Under the pieces are notes generated by a model. It saw only the letters and a program-made list of their open reading frames with translations, had not been told where the DNA came from and did not search any database. From the NCBI GenBank assembly GCA_900073065.1, contig FJOG01000004.1:207791-232440 (forward strand): 24,650 bases of DNA, given 5' to 3'. The translations under genes were made by a program, and so were the position numbers. This DNA comes from Phialocephala subalpina. Its lineage: Eukaryota > Ascomycota > Leotiomycetes > Helotiales > Mollisiaceae. This document shows, one piece after another, positions 1 through 10,242 of this stretch. How positions within the stretch are numbered: the first letter of the stretch is position 1; each line of letters opens with the position of its first letter.

Positions 1-338
1 CCGAGGTGGTCTGTGCTCGCAATGATTTTGGGCGAAGAGGGCGAAACCGATTTTGCAAGCGACTATATTTGTACTGTAAATAGTTAGTATTGTAGCGATC
101 AGAACTGTCTAGTTTACAATTGACATAAAATTGAGTATGTGTTCCGTCGTGGGCCCATACCTCATTAGAGAAGATTTGTTGAGCTAATCGTTGAGGGGTC
201 CAAGTGAGCCCTTCTTCCACGAACTTTTTACGTTTTTTCATAACCTCAGGATCGTTAGAGAAGCCTTTGCGTTTTGTAATCTTCTTACCATATTCAATTA
301 ACTTGAAAGTTGTCTGTATATTTTCCTTATTATACTCT
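1..338 (-). mobile_element. Tc1/mariner-like DDE transposase fragment, cut by the window edge
   Basis: An open minus-strand frame runs from about 338 to the left edge. It contains a stretch typical of fungal Tc1/mariner transposases: a basic segment with EVMKKRKKFVEEG, then WTPQRLAQQIFSNEVW, then THTQFYV, then a DRY...LQYKYS segment. In this family the FSDE aspartate is the first catalytic residue of the DDE/D triad; here it reads FSNE, so that Asp is Asn. No terminal inverted repeat or N-terminal DNA-binding domain is visible on the right, because the frame is closed by a stop just upstream (about 338-340). The rest lies beyond position 1. I read it as an inactive, 5'-truncated copy. Family assignment is by motif memory and moderately sure. 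Confidence 0.6.
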
Positions 339-856
339 TATAAACCGAATTCGGGGCAATCGTAGTTAGCGCCTTCCTCGTTTTTATCATGGGGGCATTG
401 CTCTTGCAGTCTGCATTTCTTTTGAAACCAAAGGGCCTTCCACAAGTTACGCTACTCGGTGAGCATTCCTGAAACAGACCCAAAAATGTGCCGTTGTGGC
501 TGTCTTCGACCACTCCTCGAGCGGCATGTTTCCTTGGTTGCGCTGCTCGGTTCCATTTTCAGCTCAGCCTGGATGTGTTACTGGAAGGCTTACCATCCCA
601 TCCCGGATCACCAGTGAGCCTAGTACCTACGCTTAAGCCTGTCCTCTGCCTCTCTCGGGCGCCATCGTTGTCTCTCTGTGCAGCCTCACTCGGGCGACCA
701 TGGCAAGTGCCGCCTGGAAACCCCTCACGATTGCAACGAAATCATCTTTTATCTCAGAATCAGGTTCCCGCTTGATGCCACCTTGAACAGATTTCTATAA
801 TTTTCTTGGCTCCTTTCACTCTGCCAGTCGCCTCTCTCAATTAGGGTCTAAACCCC
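339..856. other. Intergenic stretch upstream of the ankyrin gene
   Basis: No convincing gene. A short plus-strand open frame at about 488-775 has no family motif and no ATG context that argues for use. The last 80 bases before the ATG at 857 are pyrimidine-rich (CTTTCACTCTGCC, CCTCTCTC), as is usual just upstream of fungal start codons, so the promoter of the downstream gene probably lies here. A perfect palindrome CCGAATTCGG lies near 347-356. Confidence 0.4.
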
Positions 857-3194
857 ATGGATCCTCTCAGTATCGCGGCGAGTGCTTTCGCCGTTTTCCA
901 GGCTGCTGATCGACTTGGGGGTCTCCTCGGCAGCGTCAAGCCATTTTTGAACGCTCGAAGAGACGTTCTAACGCTTTTACACGAACTACGCAGTATTCAA
1001 GATGCTCTGCAAGATTTACAAACAACCGTAACTATCGCCCTATCGCCATCACCTCTACGTCAAAGCTGTCTCCAAGAATCTATCGATACTTGTCTTACTC
1101 ATCTCTCCGGGTTGGAAGCTTTAGTCTCTAAAAGTTGCAAGTTCACTGGAGCCTATGAAAAACTGGCTGTTGTAGACGTCAAGCGGCTCTCGTGGGTGAG
1201 AAGGAAAGGAGATATCGAACGTATCAAGCGCCAACTGAAAGGCACACTTTCTTCACTTCAATTAGCACTTAATTCTCTTAACATGTAATCTGAGCTCTAT
1301 CCTCTTATCTACTATTTCTAGCTAACGAAGAGATAGAATAAATCAGGTTAACCTCTCTCTTTCTGTGGACAACCTTGGACGAAGTCTTCAGGACTATCAG
1401 AATAGCCTCGAGATCCGATCGATAAGCCATCAAAGTGGCATTGAAGCCTTGACTCTTGATACTAAATCAGAAGGAAACAATGTACCAGACGCTGAAGTAC
1501 TCCGGCGGACTTTCCTGCTATTTCCAGAAGGAGGTATTGCACCAAAAACCGAAAAACTCACCGGAATCAATCGCACAACAACTGAGAGTAGAAAAATGCA
1601 GTTCCAGACCCATATTAGGCTGGAATCTCAATGTTCGTGTCAGAAAAGTGGATTTCGTACTTTGGGGTTGCTAACTGGAATACTGGGAATGTTGTTAATT
1701 GAATGGACTGGTCAGGTACTTGGGAATAGCAATTGCGATCATCAGGAATGTACCAAACGCGCACCTTCATCTCTGACGATTACTTATTATGGACCAAGCT
1801 GGATGGTCAATGTTGCAACGAGATGCAGTCTGCGACTTGCTTCGCCTCCAAGCCTTTCCCTTTCGTTCCCACGCATACGACCTCCAGACGCCGAGATCTT
1901 TGTCGGTATCCGGACTGGAAACAGCGAATATATCAAGAGCTTGCTCATCGAAGGTCGAGGATCCGTGGCTGATGTGATGGCCCCATACGGCTTCTCCACT
2001 CTCTTACTTGCAATTTTACACCGACGGGCGGATGTATACCAACTGCTACTCTCTGCTGGCGCAAGCCGAGTTCCGCAAATCCACCTTACATGTCCAGTAG
2101 AGCAATTGGACCGATTTTGGACCGATTACGTATCTCAAGAGTACGAGATGTCGGCTTCAGATGTCCTGCTTGATTATACCTACCAGTTAGGATCGCTGCC
2201 TCATAATCAGCTTTTCTCTGGACATGGGCGAGACTCACTTCAGACGACGATTCTACATTACCACTCGTTGACTAGGCTCCATAAGTCCACTATCGGATTA
2301 ACATCCGAAAATCTAGAAGAAGTCATACCCTTTTCCAGAGGAGAAATCGATGCCCCAGACTCCCTTGGTCGAACAGCTTTGCACTTCGCAGCCTACCAAT
2401 GTAACTTCGAGGCAGCCGAGCTCCTTTTGAAACATGAAGCGAACCCGGATCTCATCGACCATCACGGAAAAGCACCACTTCACGTTGCAGCTGGCCTTGG
2501 TTCGATCCCAATCATTAAAGCGCTGATAAATTCCCGATGTGATCTAGAGATCCGGGACCAGTTTGGAAATACACCTGTTCATCTCGCCTGCCTGCTGGGA
2601 CACGTTCATACTGTGGAGTTACTTCTTGACGCAGGGGCCAATGTTGAAGCCTTAAACGCCCACGGCGAGACTCCAGTCAGACAAACCATCCTCAACGATC
2701 GGATTGAGCTCACCCAACTACTTCATCAAAGAGGAGCCGCCTTCCACGGATCCAATATCTACGCTTGCGGGTGCAACCCGATTATCAAGGCTGTATGGTT
2801 CAACTCTCACAAAGCTTTTCGATTCCTTGTAAGCCTACATATGAGAGTCGATCAAAAACATAAGAGTGGAAGGACTCTACTGCACACCCTGGCCGACAAT
2901 GGGGACCACCTTACTATGCAACTGTTTCTTGAAGTGACACATCCTAGTCTTGCCAGGTTAGACGTCGATGAGCTGGACTCCAGAGGATGGACTGCAATGG
3001 ATTACTTGAAGTCGAGAAGAGATTCTGATGAACTCATGGAATCGTTTCTGAAGGTAGTGGAGCATGTTCAGCAGGCCCGCGCTCTTCAGGCGGCGAGGTC
3101 TAAGGAGATCTTTACTCCCAATCAAAAGGTGGTATTGGAGCCCGAAGAGCAAGAAGTGTTCTTTGACGCCGTCGAGAGCCAGGAGGGAGTTTGA
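857..3194 (+). CDS. STAND N-terminal domain / ankyrin repeat protein, two exons
   Basis: Proposed exons are 857-1284 and 1331-3194, giving 763 residues. Residues 1-140 begin MDPLSIAASAFAVFQAADRL and match the fungal N-terminal domain found on many STAND/NLR-type proteins. A Cys-rich linker (CSCQKSGF near residue 243) and a segment ending RPPDAEIF follow, an order typical of this family. A degenerate ankyrin-like unit lies near residue 362 and clear ankyrin repeats at about 485-615 (GRTALHFAA, GKAPLHVAA, GNTPVHLAC, GETPV). There is no NACHT or NB-ARC ATPase domain, so it is not a full NLR. The intron is the weak point: the donor GTAATC at 1285 is good, but only the acceptor at 1330 restores frame, and the CTAAC branch site is unusually close to it. 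Likely role is intracellular signalling or self/non-self recognition, inferred from the family. Confidence 0.72.
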
Positions 3195-3598
3195 ACAACT
3201 TTGTGTTTTGGTATTCAAATATATTGCAGCTGCGCGACTCGCTACAGTGTGTTTCAGGTAAGTGCGGGGTAGTCTAGATAGGCTGTCATGACCTCCTCCA
3301 GCAACTGGCTAGCGAGTAGCTTAATCTCTGTAGGCAGCAGCTTGGATTTCCCTCCGTGCGGGAACTAAATTCGTCAAAGGCGGTGAAGCGAAGACGACAT
3401 TCCCAGGTAGCATCAATTTACGGACTCTGTACGAGGCTGTGCGAAGGCTGTGCCCACGATTACAGGGGTCAGAGTTACATCGCAATCCACTTCAACCCCC
3501 TCAGCTGCGCAGAAAGTATATATTTCACGAACGCCCGTCGCTTCAGTCAAGAGGCTGGTTTTCCTGGATATACAACTAGCTGGGAATTATCGTGTACG
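3195..3598. other. Intergenic region between the ankyrin and HET genes
   Basis: The plus-strand frame of the HET gene is open from 3356, so a longer N terminus starting at or after 3356 is formally possible. It lacks any family feature, and the HET-type start at 3599 fits better. No other gene or repeat seen. Confidence 0.35.
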
Positions 3599-4732
3599 AT
3601 GTCCGTCGAACACTCTCAGTATCTGCAGCTAGAAGAGGGTCAAATCCGGCTCTTGGCTCTTCGACAAGGCAGCAATCAAGATGAACCCATCGAATGTGAG
3701 GTTTACAATTACGAGCTAGACAACGCTCCGCCATATGAAGCTTTGTCCTACTTTTGGGGCACCAGCAAGAGTACTCGAGTTATCTCAGTGCAAGGCTCGA
3801 CGTTTCGAGTACGGGAAGATCTTTACAACGCGCTATGTCGTCTCCGACAACGTCAAACAAGTCGGATTCTGTGGGTCGATTTTATCTGCATCGATCAGAG
3901 CAATCGAGCCGAAATTTATAACCAGATGTCACGATTGGGAGATATATACGTCAAAGCCGAAAGTGTCGCGGTTTATCTCGGTGAAGGGACAATGGCTACA
4001 GACCAAGCAATGGACTACTTGATACAGATCGAGAAGGGAGGAATATCGCAAATCCCTCCCAGTAGAGTGGACGACTTAATACTGGAAGGTTTCCAAGATA
4101 TTCTGTCCAGACCTTGGTTTCAGAGGGCGTGGATAATCCAAGACGCCTTTTATGCTCGAGCCGCGGTTCTGCATTGCGGCTCTAAAGCCGTGTCTTCAAA
4201 GACCATCATCCGCGCGCCCGAATTATTGCCGGACAAGATAGACCCTCTATCACAGCAATTCTTGGACCTAATGCCCGGGTCTAGAAGAGACGACCGACCG
4301 GCTTCTAAATTTCAACTCCACGATATCCTGCAGCGGTTTCAGGATGCAAAAGCGACAGACCCGCGAGATAAGATCTATGCACTCTTGGGCATGGTAGACA
4401 ATAGGTATTCGAAGTCGGTGATCTTACCGGACTATTCCATGTCTCAGAAAGATTTGATGCGTGCAGTTCTCGCGCATCTGTGCTTCTGCGAGTCGAGTAG
4501 TGTTCCTGAGCCTCCATATGATACGATCGATGAATTCTTGTCGAACCTTGATCCGATCGACAATGACATTCTAGAGAAGATTTTTGAGTCCTCGCTGGAA
4601 ATCGATTTGGCATCTCTACTTCGACATGGATCACATTATATCAGCATTGACCGCTCTCTTGTTGAAGCTGCAAGCCGGAACAAGACTAAAGGCGACGAGA
4701 TGGTTGAGATTCTTCTCAGAGCAATTGGCTAG
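3599..4732 (+). CDS. HET-domain (heterokaryon incompatibility) protein
   Basis: Single open frame of 377 residues from the ATG at 3599 (MSVEHSQYLQLEEGQIRLL); an upstream extension to 3356 is possible. The HET domain starts near residue 46 with YEALSYFWG, continues with RILWVDFICIDQ and the DIYVKAESVAVYLGE stretch, and closes with RPWFQRAWIIQD near residue 171. KATDPRDKIYALLGMV near residue 251 is the usual segment after the domain. HET proteins trigger programmed cell death when incompatible hyphae fuse. The C terminus stops after half a unit of the VEAASRNKTKGDEMVEILLRAIG type; in related proteins such units come in tandem arrays, so this one looks shortened. The gene follows the ankyrin gene in the same direction, 404 bp apart. 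Confidence 0.85.
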   Translation: MSVEHSQYLQLEEGQIRLLALRQGSNQDEPIECEVYNYELDNAPPYEALSYFWGTSKSTRVISVQGSTFRVREDLYNALCRLRQRQTSRILWVDFICIDQSNRAEIYNQMSRLGDIYVKAESVAVYLGEGTMATDQAMDYLIQIEKGGISQIPPSRVDDLILEGFQDILSRPWFQRAWIIQDAFYARAAVLHCGSKAVSSKTIIRAPELLPDKIDPLSQQFLDLMPGSRRDDRPASKFQLHDILQRFQDAKATDPRDKIYALLGMVDNRYSKSVILPDYSMSQKDLMRAVLAHLCFCESSSVPEPPYDTIDEFLSNLDPIDNDILEKIFESSLEIDLASLLRHGSHYISIDRSLVEAASRNKTKGDEMVEILLRAIG

Positions 4733-5059
4733 GAGAGGGCAGCATCTATATATCTTTCTCGGGGCGAACACCACTGCGACCTTGTTGGCGTTGATATCCG
4801 AAAGGTTCTAAATTTATGTGATTCTTACATAATACAAAACATTATTCTCTTGACAAACTTTCTATCCCATTCAGAGATCTCTCTCTCGAAGCTTGGGAAG
4901 CGGGTATCGTGCTCATCTTTGACATCAGCATATTCTCTCTCGCAGTTGATCGAGAGACTTAATAGCTGATGTACTCGGCTCTCCAATTCTGAAAAAGAGT
5001 ACATTGTGGCTCCCTGGCCGGGGTATAGAATGAGGTGGTTCCTCGAAGCAATCATACCT

Positions 5060-5536
5060 TGATGCTGTTGCGGCCAGAATTCAAAAAGCAACCTTCGATG
5101 AAGAAGACGGTTACAACAGCCTGCAGCGAATTCGTCTCGATCATTACGGCTTGGAAATGTCAGAAGGCACCACAGAGAAGAAGAGAGTAGGCCGCTGCAT
5201 TCGCCATCAAAAGACCGAAATCGCTGCTTGCAACGCGACTGGGAAGATGATCCATTTCATTCCGGGAATGTTCGACGATCGATATTGGAGCGCATTCTTT
5301 ACATCATTGATCGGGAAGAGAAATACTGGGATGATGGTGAGTGTTGGTTCGTGAAAGTAATGTTTGATCTGACTCGGAGGGAGCGGGAAGAAGATGACCA
5401 AGTTCCCGACGTGAATCTGGTTCGGTTCAAGGGGTTGGGAGAGTTGGGCAACAGCTTCCAACACAACAAGAACATACACAAGTGGCTCTACGAGTGCTAT
5501 ATTGGTGAAGGGAGCATACGAGAGGAGCTGGGATAG
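5060..5536 (+). other. Possible decayed or unrecognised gene fragment
   Basis: Two plus-strand frames look protein-like but do not join in one frame. The first, about 5060-5200, contains QKATFDEEDGYNSLQRI and ends at a stop near 5190. The second, about 5230-5536, has no early ATG and contains RRSILERILYIIDREEKYW and a highly charged tail ending in a stop at 5536. A frameshift or an unrecognised intron between them would unite them. I recognise no family. It could be noise, the tail of a broken HET/ankyrin-type gene, or a small real gene. Confidence 0.2.
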
Positions 5537-6177
5537 TTGTTTGGTGTCTTCGCCGAGCTTGTGGAATGGATCACAATGTGAAGGAGCAGCTCATCGCTTA
5601 AGAAAGGGGAACGGGAGTCAGCTTTTGAACATCCTCTCCGCGCAAAGGCTGATGTCGATTATGCGACGTGCATCAACCCTGAGATTCTCCCGTCTCTAAG
5701 ATTTCCTCTCCAGCCATCTTAGTCGTTGGTTGTTGTTCGTTGTTCATTTCACGTGATCTGCTAGTCTTCGGCGATGGCGCACAGGGAGAACATTTTCCCG
5801 CATTAAGCTTTCCGAATAATTCGGCCGAAACTGAGAGGGGAAATCTCGAGATTTAGGGGGATTGAACGCGGAGGAGCCTTGTCTACCCCGCCAAAATGCG
5901 GAGCTGTGTATGAATCGGGCGCGGGGCAGATGGCGCTTCCACTGTCGGGAAATCGAACGGCATCTCGAATGCTTCGCTTGGCGCATCGTAGACGGATACG
6001 AACGCCAATCCGAGAAATTTGAAGATCGACATTCAAGGTCTTGGAAGAACTTCGCCTCCGAAATTCAGCGTCCACTTCATGAACCATGACGCGGAGCGTC
6101 GGGGCTGATGTATTAAAGTCCTGTGAATGCCTCGCGGGCTGAATGTTGAAGGACTGCTTGCTCGGTATCTCGATTTC

Positions 6178-6225
6178 CCTGGTTTTATTCCTGGTTTTGT
6201 TCCTGGTTTTGTCCCTGGTTTTGTC
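6178..6225 (+). repeat. 12-bp minisatellite, four copies
   Basis: Four tandem units of CCTGGTTTTRTY (6178-6189, 6190-6201, 6202-6213, 6214-6225), differing only at the last three bases. The array ends 12 bp before the esterase ATG, so it would sit in the 5' leader. Confidence 0.9.
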
Positions 6226-6237
6226 CAAAGGTTAAAG

Positions 6238-8266
6238 ATGTTGCAGCGTTTGATATCAAGCTTCGGGGCTGCAGCCCTTGTCTGTGGTACCGTGGCACAA
6301 GCTCAGAGTTCAGACGCGTGCTCCACGCTCGCTTCCTCCTTGTCAATCGAAAATGTGACAGTCAATTTTGCGGAATTCGTTCCTGCAGGAACCAATATCA
6401 CGCTTTCACAGAGTATGTCCACCCACAGAAACTTAAACTGCACGATCAATTGACAAGCTGATAGACTACAATCTTTCGACATGCCAGCGTCCTTCCCAAG
6501 TCGTCTACAATGATCTCTGCCGTGTTGCAATGAAAGTCGCAACTTCGAATCGTTCCGAGATCACACTTGAAGCATGGCTACCCACCAACTGGACCGGAAG
6601 ATTTCTCAGCACCGGGAATGGAGGCATCAGCGGCTGCATCCAATACGAAGACATGGCCTACGCCGCATCCTATGGATTCGCAACAGTCGGAGCAAATAAT
6701 GGTCACAACGGAACTTCTGGGATCGCCTTCTACCAGAACGACGATGTAGTTGCTGATTTTGTCTACCGATCACTCCACACTGGAGTTGTAGTTGGAAAGC
6801 AAGTTTCAGAAGCATATTACGGACAAACTCATAACAAGAGTTACTACCTCGGATGTTCTACTGGTGGGCGTCAGGGACTGAAGTCTGTTCAGGACTTTCC
6901 AGATGATTTCGATGGAGTTGTTGCAGGAGCTCCGGCGGCTGCTTTCAACAACTTGACTTCTTGGAGTGGACATTTCTATACGATCTTGGGAAATTCCTCA
7001 AGCCCAAGTTTTGTTCCCACAAGCTTGTGGACAGTCGTTCATGAGGAGGTTCTCAACCAGTGCGATCGTGAGTTCCTCATTTCCCCATCGGAAGCCAGTG
7101 CTGACCCCTCTCAGTTCTCGATGGAGTGGCCGACGGCATCATCGAAGACCCCACACTCTGCCAATTCAGACCAGAAGCACTTCAATGTGCTCCTGGAAAC
7201 ACTACAAATTGTCTCACGAGCGCACAGGTTACAAGCGTACGACAGGTCCTTTCAGGATACTATGGTGTTGATGGATCTTTGATCTACCCACGAATGCAAC
7301 CTGGCTCAGAACTTCTAGCTGCACTAATAATTTATACCAGTGGTGCGTTTCCTTACACGACTGATTGGTTTAGATATGTGATCTACAGTAAGCTCTTATC
7401 CTTTTCATATTTTGAGCCAAAACTCTTGCTGAGGTTGTGTGCAGATGACCCATCTTGGGACCCTGCGTCGTTGACAGTCGAGGACGCTGCATTCGCATCC
7501 CAGAAGAACATCTTCAACTCCCAGACATGGAATGGCGACCTCTCAGCATTTCAGTCCAAGGGGGGAAAGCTACGTGAGTCTCTTGCCCTCTCCCTCTCCA
7601 CAACCTGAGCTGACGTTCGGGTCAACAGTTCATTATCACGGACAACAAGATGTAAGTTTCGGCATCTACTCACCTGGAGGTCTTCTAGAACTGATTGGAA
7701 ATAGCCTATTATCTCATCCGACAACAGTCCAAGATATTACGACCATGTTTCAAACACCATGTCCCTCCCCTCCTCATCACTTGACGATTTCTATCGCTTC
7801 TTCAGAGTCTCCGGCATGGGCCACTGTTCAGGAGGACCTGGTGCTTGTATGCCTCTCTTATCTCGCTATTAAACTCTCGCTGATAGAATCATCAGGGCAA
7901 ATCGGCCAAACCACCCTCGGTGCAGCAGGAAACCCAATCGAAGCGCAGAACAACGTGTTAGTCAAACCGACCCTGCACTTTGACTAGCAATCCACTAACA
8001 CGATGTCAAATAGTCTCCTAGCAATGGTACAATGGGTCGAACAAGGTATCGCGCCCGAGACAGTGACAGGAACGAAATATGTCAACGTACGCCTCAACTC
8101 TCACACCTCTTCCTCAAACTTGCCACACCTCCCAAAGCTGACACACGAACAGGATACCGTAAGTCTCGGAGTCGACTTCACGAGAAATCACTGCAAGTAC
8201 CCCTTGCGGAATACGATCAAAGATGCGTCGAGGTATAAGGAAGCGGACGCTTGGGAGTGTTTGTAA
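6238..8266 (+). CDS. Secreted tannase/feruloyl esterase family enzyme, nine exons
   Basis: Exons: 6238-6412, 6465-7067, 7115-7387, 7445-7573, 7629-7651, 7705-7846, 7896-7956, 8014-8086, 8153-8266; 530 residues. The ATG at 6238 gives a classical signal peptide (MLQRLISSFGAAALVCG, then VAQAQS), so the enzyme is exported. Catalytic residues fit the tannase family CS-D-HC pattern: GCSTGG with Ser190 next to Cys189, Asp401 in HGQQDP, and His441-Cys442 in GMGHCSGG; the two Cys normally form a disulfide joining nucleophile and histidine. CDLLDGVADGIIEDP and the C-terminal TVSLGVDFTRNHCKYP are also family-typical. Such enzymes hydrolyse esters of gallate or hydroxycinnamates; tannin, feruloyl and chlorogenate esterases cannot be told apart here. 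Neighbouring quinate genes make a chlorogenate-type substrate attractive (inference). Exon 5 is only 23 bp. Confidence 0.92.
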
Positions 8267-8517
8267 GGGTTGGTCTGGACTAGTAACATAGAAGGCTGGT
8301 GGAATCACGTGGATACTTCTAGCTTAAGTTAGCCTGGTTCTAAGAGCATAAAAGGGCCCTCTACTTCAGAGCTAATAGACAACCCTCTTTGCCCGACCCA
8401 ACTCCAACTCTGCTCTATTGCTTAACATTGCTTTGAAAAGTCACAGATAATTAGCTCAGAACTTCGCATCATATCAGTAGGTTATACGGCAAGGTTTTGG
8501 TCGAAAACTCCATTGCT

Positions 8518-9692
8518 TTATGACGCGGGTTTCTGCCCACGCACAAAGAAGAACTTTACGTATAGATGATTCCCCTTGGTCCGCATCTCTTGCAGAGTTT
8601 TCGCGATGAGGACCTGACATTCCGTCTCGCTCCACCCTAGAATCTTTCCAATGAACCCCGATGTATATGCCTCTACCCCCGTGGATACATGCAAGAGCTG
8701 AAACCGACCAATCTCCTTCAGCTTGGGATCTTTGGGCCAAGGGCCGATAGGAACCTGCGAGCCAATTCATTAGCATTCAATGGCAGCAAACAAGACGCGC
8801 CCCACCAACTCACTTTGATGATCACTTCCTCAACATTAACGAATCCAGCGTCAATCATACGTTGCTTGAGGGTTGAGGCCAGATCGATTTCTTTTCCAAA
8901 TTTTCGAGCTGCTTCATTACAAAGCGTCTGCCACTGATTCACAGACTCAACTCTGTCCTTCGTATCGTCGTCCGATGTCATCCATGCTTCCGGTTCTTGG
9001 AATTCCAGCCATCCACCAGGCTTCAAGTGTTCGTATGCTTGAGAGCACAGCTTATCCCAGTCCTGAATGCTTCCTCCCATTCCTCTGCAATGGATGAAAT
9101 CAAACGCTTCATTAGGTTGATATAACCATTCGTTCTCCACATCATCAATATAGAATGCCGCATTCGGGGGTACCCAAGCTGGCTGAATAGGGCTAATATC
9201 GTTACCAATGACTCGAGCTGAGGGGTATTCATCCGCAAAATCCATCGTCCATATTCCGGTTCCTGTTCCGATGTCGAGGACTCTTTGCGGGTTGGGGCCT
9301 ATGGGGGCGATGAACAGCCTGCCATCTATCATTAACCGGAAGATGTGATGCAAGAGATCTAAGCGATCTTGCTCTTCTTCGTCGTTAGGGAGAGGATAGG
9401 CACCGCTCCGGAAGCCATTATATCGTCGACCATTCGCATATTCGTAGCGGTAAATCGAAGATGTGAGGGAAGTAGATGCTGCCGAGGCGTCAGAGTTGCC
9501 TGCGTAGCCCTCATCTTCGTTTTCATCACCGTTGTCATCATCTGCCTCAAGTAACTGGGAGTTTGTGTTTGCGTCATTTTCTGGTTGTTGTTGTGGCGGT
9601 TGTGGAACGGCTGCAGCCGACGATAACCTATCATCTTGGGGTTCTTGAGGCTCTTGGGCAACTGTTTCAGCTGGACCTGCCTGGGAACTCAT
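8518..9692 (-). CDS. LaeA-like SAM-dependent methyltransferase MT1, two exons
   Basis: Exons 9692-8814 and 8754-8518 (59-bp intron, donor GTGAGT) give 371 residues. Reading on through the intron would give a false C terminus; splicing restores VPIGPWPKDPKLKEIG. Residues 1-80 are low-complexity, rich in Q, E, D, N and S. The Rossmann methyltransferase core follows: YANGRRYNGFR, LPNDEEEQDRLDLLHH, the SAM-binding motif I VLDIGTGTGIW near residue 140, GNDISPIQP, FDFIHCRGM and the HLKPGGWLEFQE motif. This architecture belongs to the large LaeA-like/TAM-type fungal methyltransferase group, found both as regulators and as small-molecule methyltransferases; the substrate is unknown. The gene is divergent from P450-1 across a 550-bp shared promoter, an arrangement repeated by MT2 and P450-2. 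Confidence 0.87.
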
Positions 9693-10242
9693 GATGGTGA
9701 GTAGTATACAGTACGATTCTTATTGCAGTTGCGCGAGAGATTACTCAAATACTTTTTGCAATGTGCCCTGAAAAAGAGGAGGCCAAGTCGGAAAATACCT
9801 ACATACCAGCAGTACGAACCAACAGTCCTTTTAATGTTCAACGGGCGCTATCAGCGGGTGCTGCCGCCCGACTGCCGCGATTTAGCCACTCATTAGTCAA
9901 TGCGGAGAAAGATCCTGCAGTTGTGGAATGTTTTCACAGGTCTGTACCTTGGCGGAGAGGTTACATCGATTTTATATCCTCACTTCTCGCTTAATAAAGA
10001 GTTCACCGCTACTTTGAGCCAATGAAGTCCCCCCGTTAGCGTATAAGTGGGGATAAAATGTAGGATTATCAAAGCTGTTATCAAACAATAGAGTCAACGC
10101 AGGAGAGTGGTAGAAGGAACGAAAGGTATCCACAAAGGCGATAAGAGCCAGACTCGGCAGGTTGTGGAACAAAGGACCCAGGCGACGTCGCACAGCTGTG
10201 TGTCGAAACGACCCATCCTTGACAACCCATATTCAAGCAAGC
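9693..10242. promoter_or_regulatory. Bidirectional promoter between MT1 and P450-1
   Basis: 550 bp separate two divergent ATGs. It contains CGG-N6-CCG at 9855-9866, the kind of inverted triplet bound by Zn2Cys6 dimers, nested inside a perfect CGGGCG-N17-CGCCCG inverted repeat at 9842-9870. A TATA-like AT-rich stretch GGGGATAAAATG lies near 10049-10060. Which regulator would bind is not known. Confidence 0.45.

Larger units (their letters stand above)
4733..6237. other. Poorly coding 1.5 kb stretch between HET gene and esterase
   Basis: No confident gene. It holds a possible decayed reading frame (about 5060-5536) and a 12-bp minisatellite just before the esterase start, both listed separately. 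The TTCGGCCGAA palindrome near 5819-5828 contains CGGCCG. Many short frames on both strands are without recognisable motifs. Confidence 0.4.

Noticed and set aside
488..775. Plus-strand 95-codon open frame before the ankyrin gene
   Set aside because: Low-complexity Leu/Ser/Pro composition without family features; probably chance.
4825..5091. Minus-strand 88-codon open frame
   Set aside because: Some charged, coiled-coil-like sequence, but no motif, no clear promoter and it overlaps a frame equally coding-like on the other strand.
6127..6237. Upstream start of the esterase through the minisatellite (PGFIPGFVPGF...)
   Set aside because: The ATG at 6238 gives a textbook signal peptide; the upstream extension would bury it behind a repeat-encoded peptide.
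8345..8360. TATA-like CATAAAAGGG on the plus strand
   Set aside because: It lies between two convergent 3' ends, and no plus-strand gene follows within reach.
8718..8813. Alternative C terminus of MT1 ending in GPKIPS
   Set aside because: It is intron read-through; splicing at 8813/8755 gives a longer C terminus that aligns with MT2.
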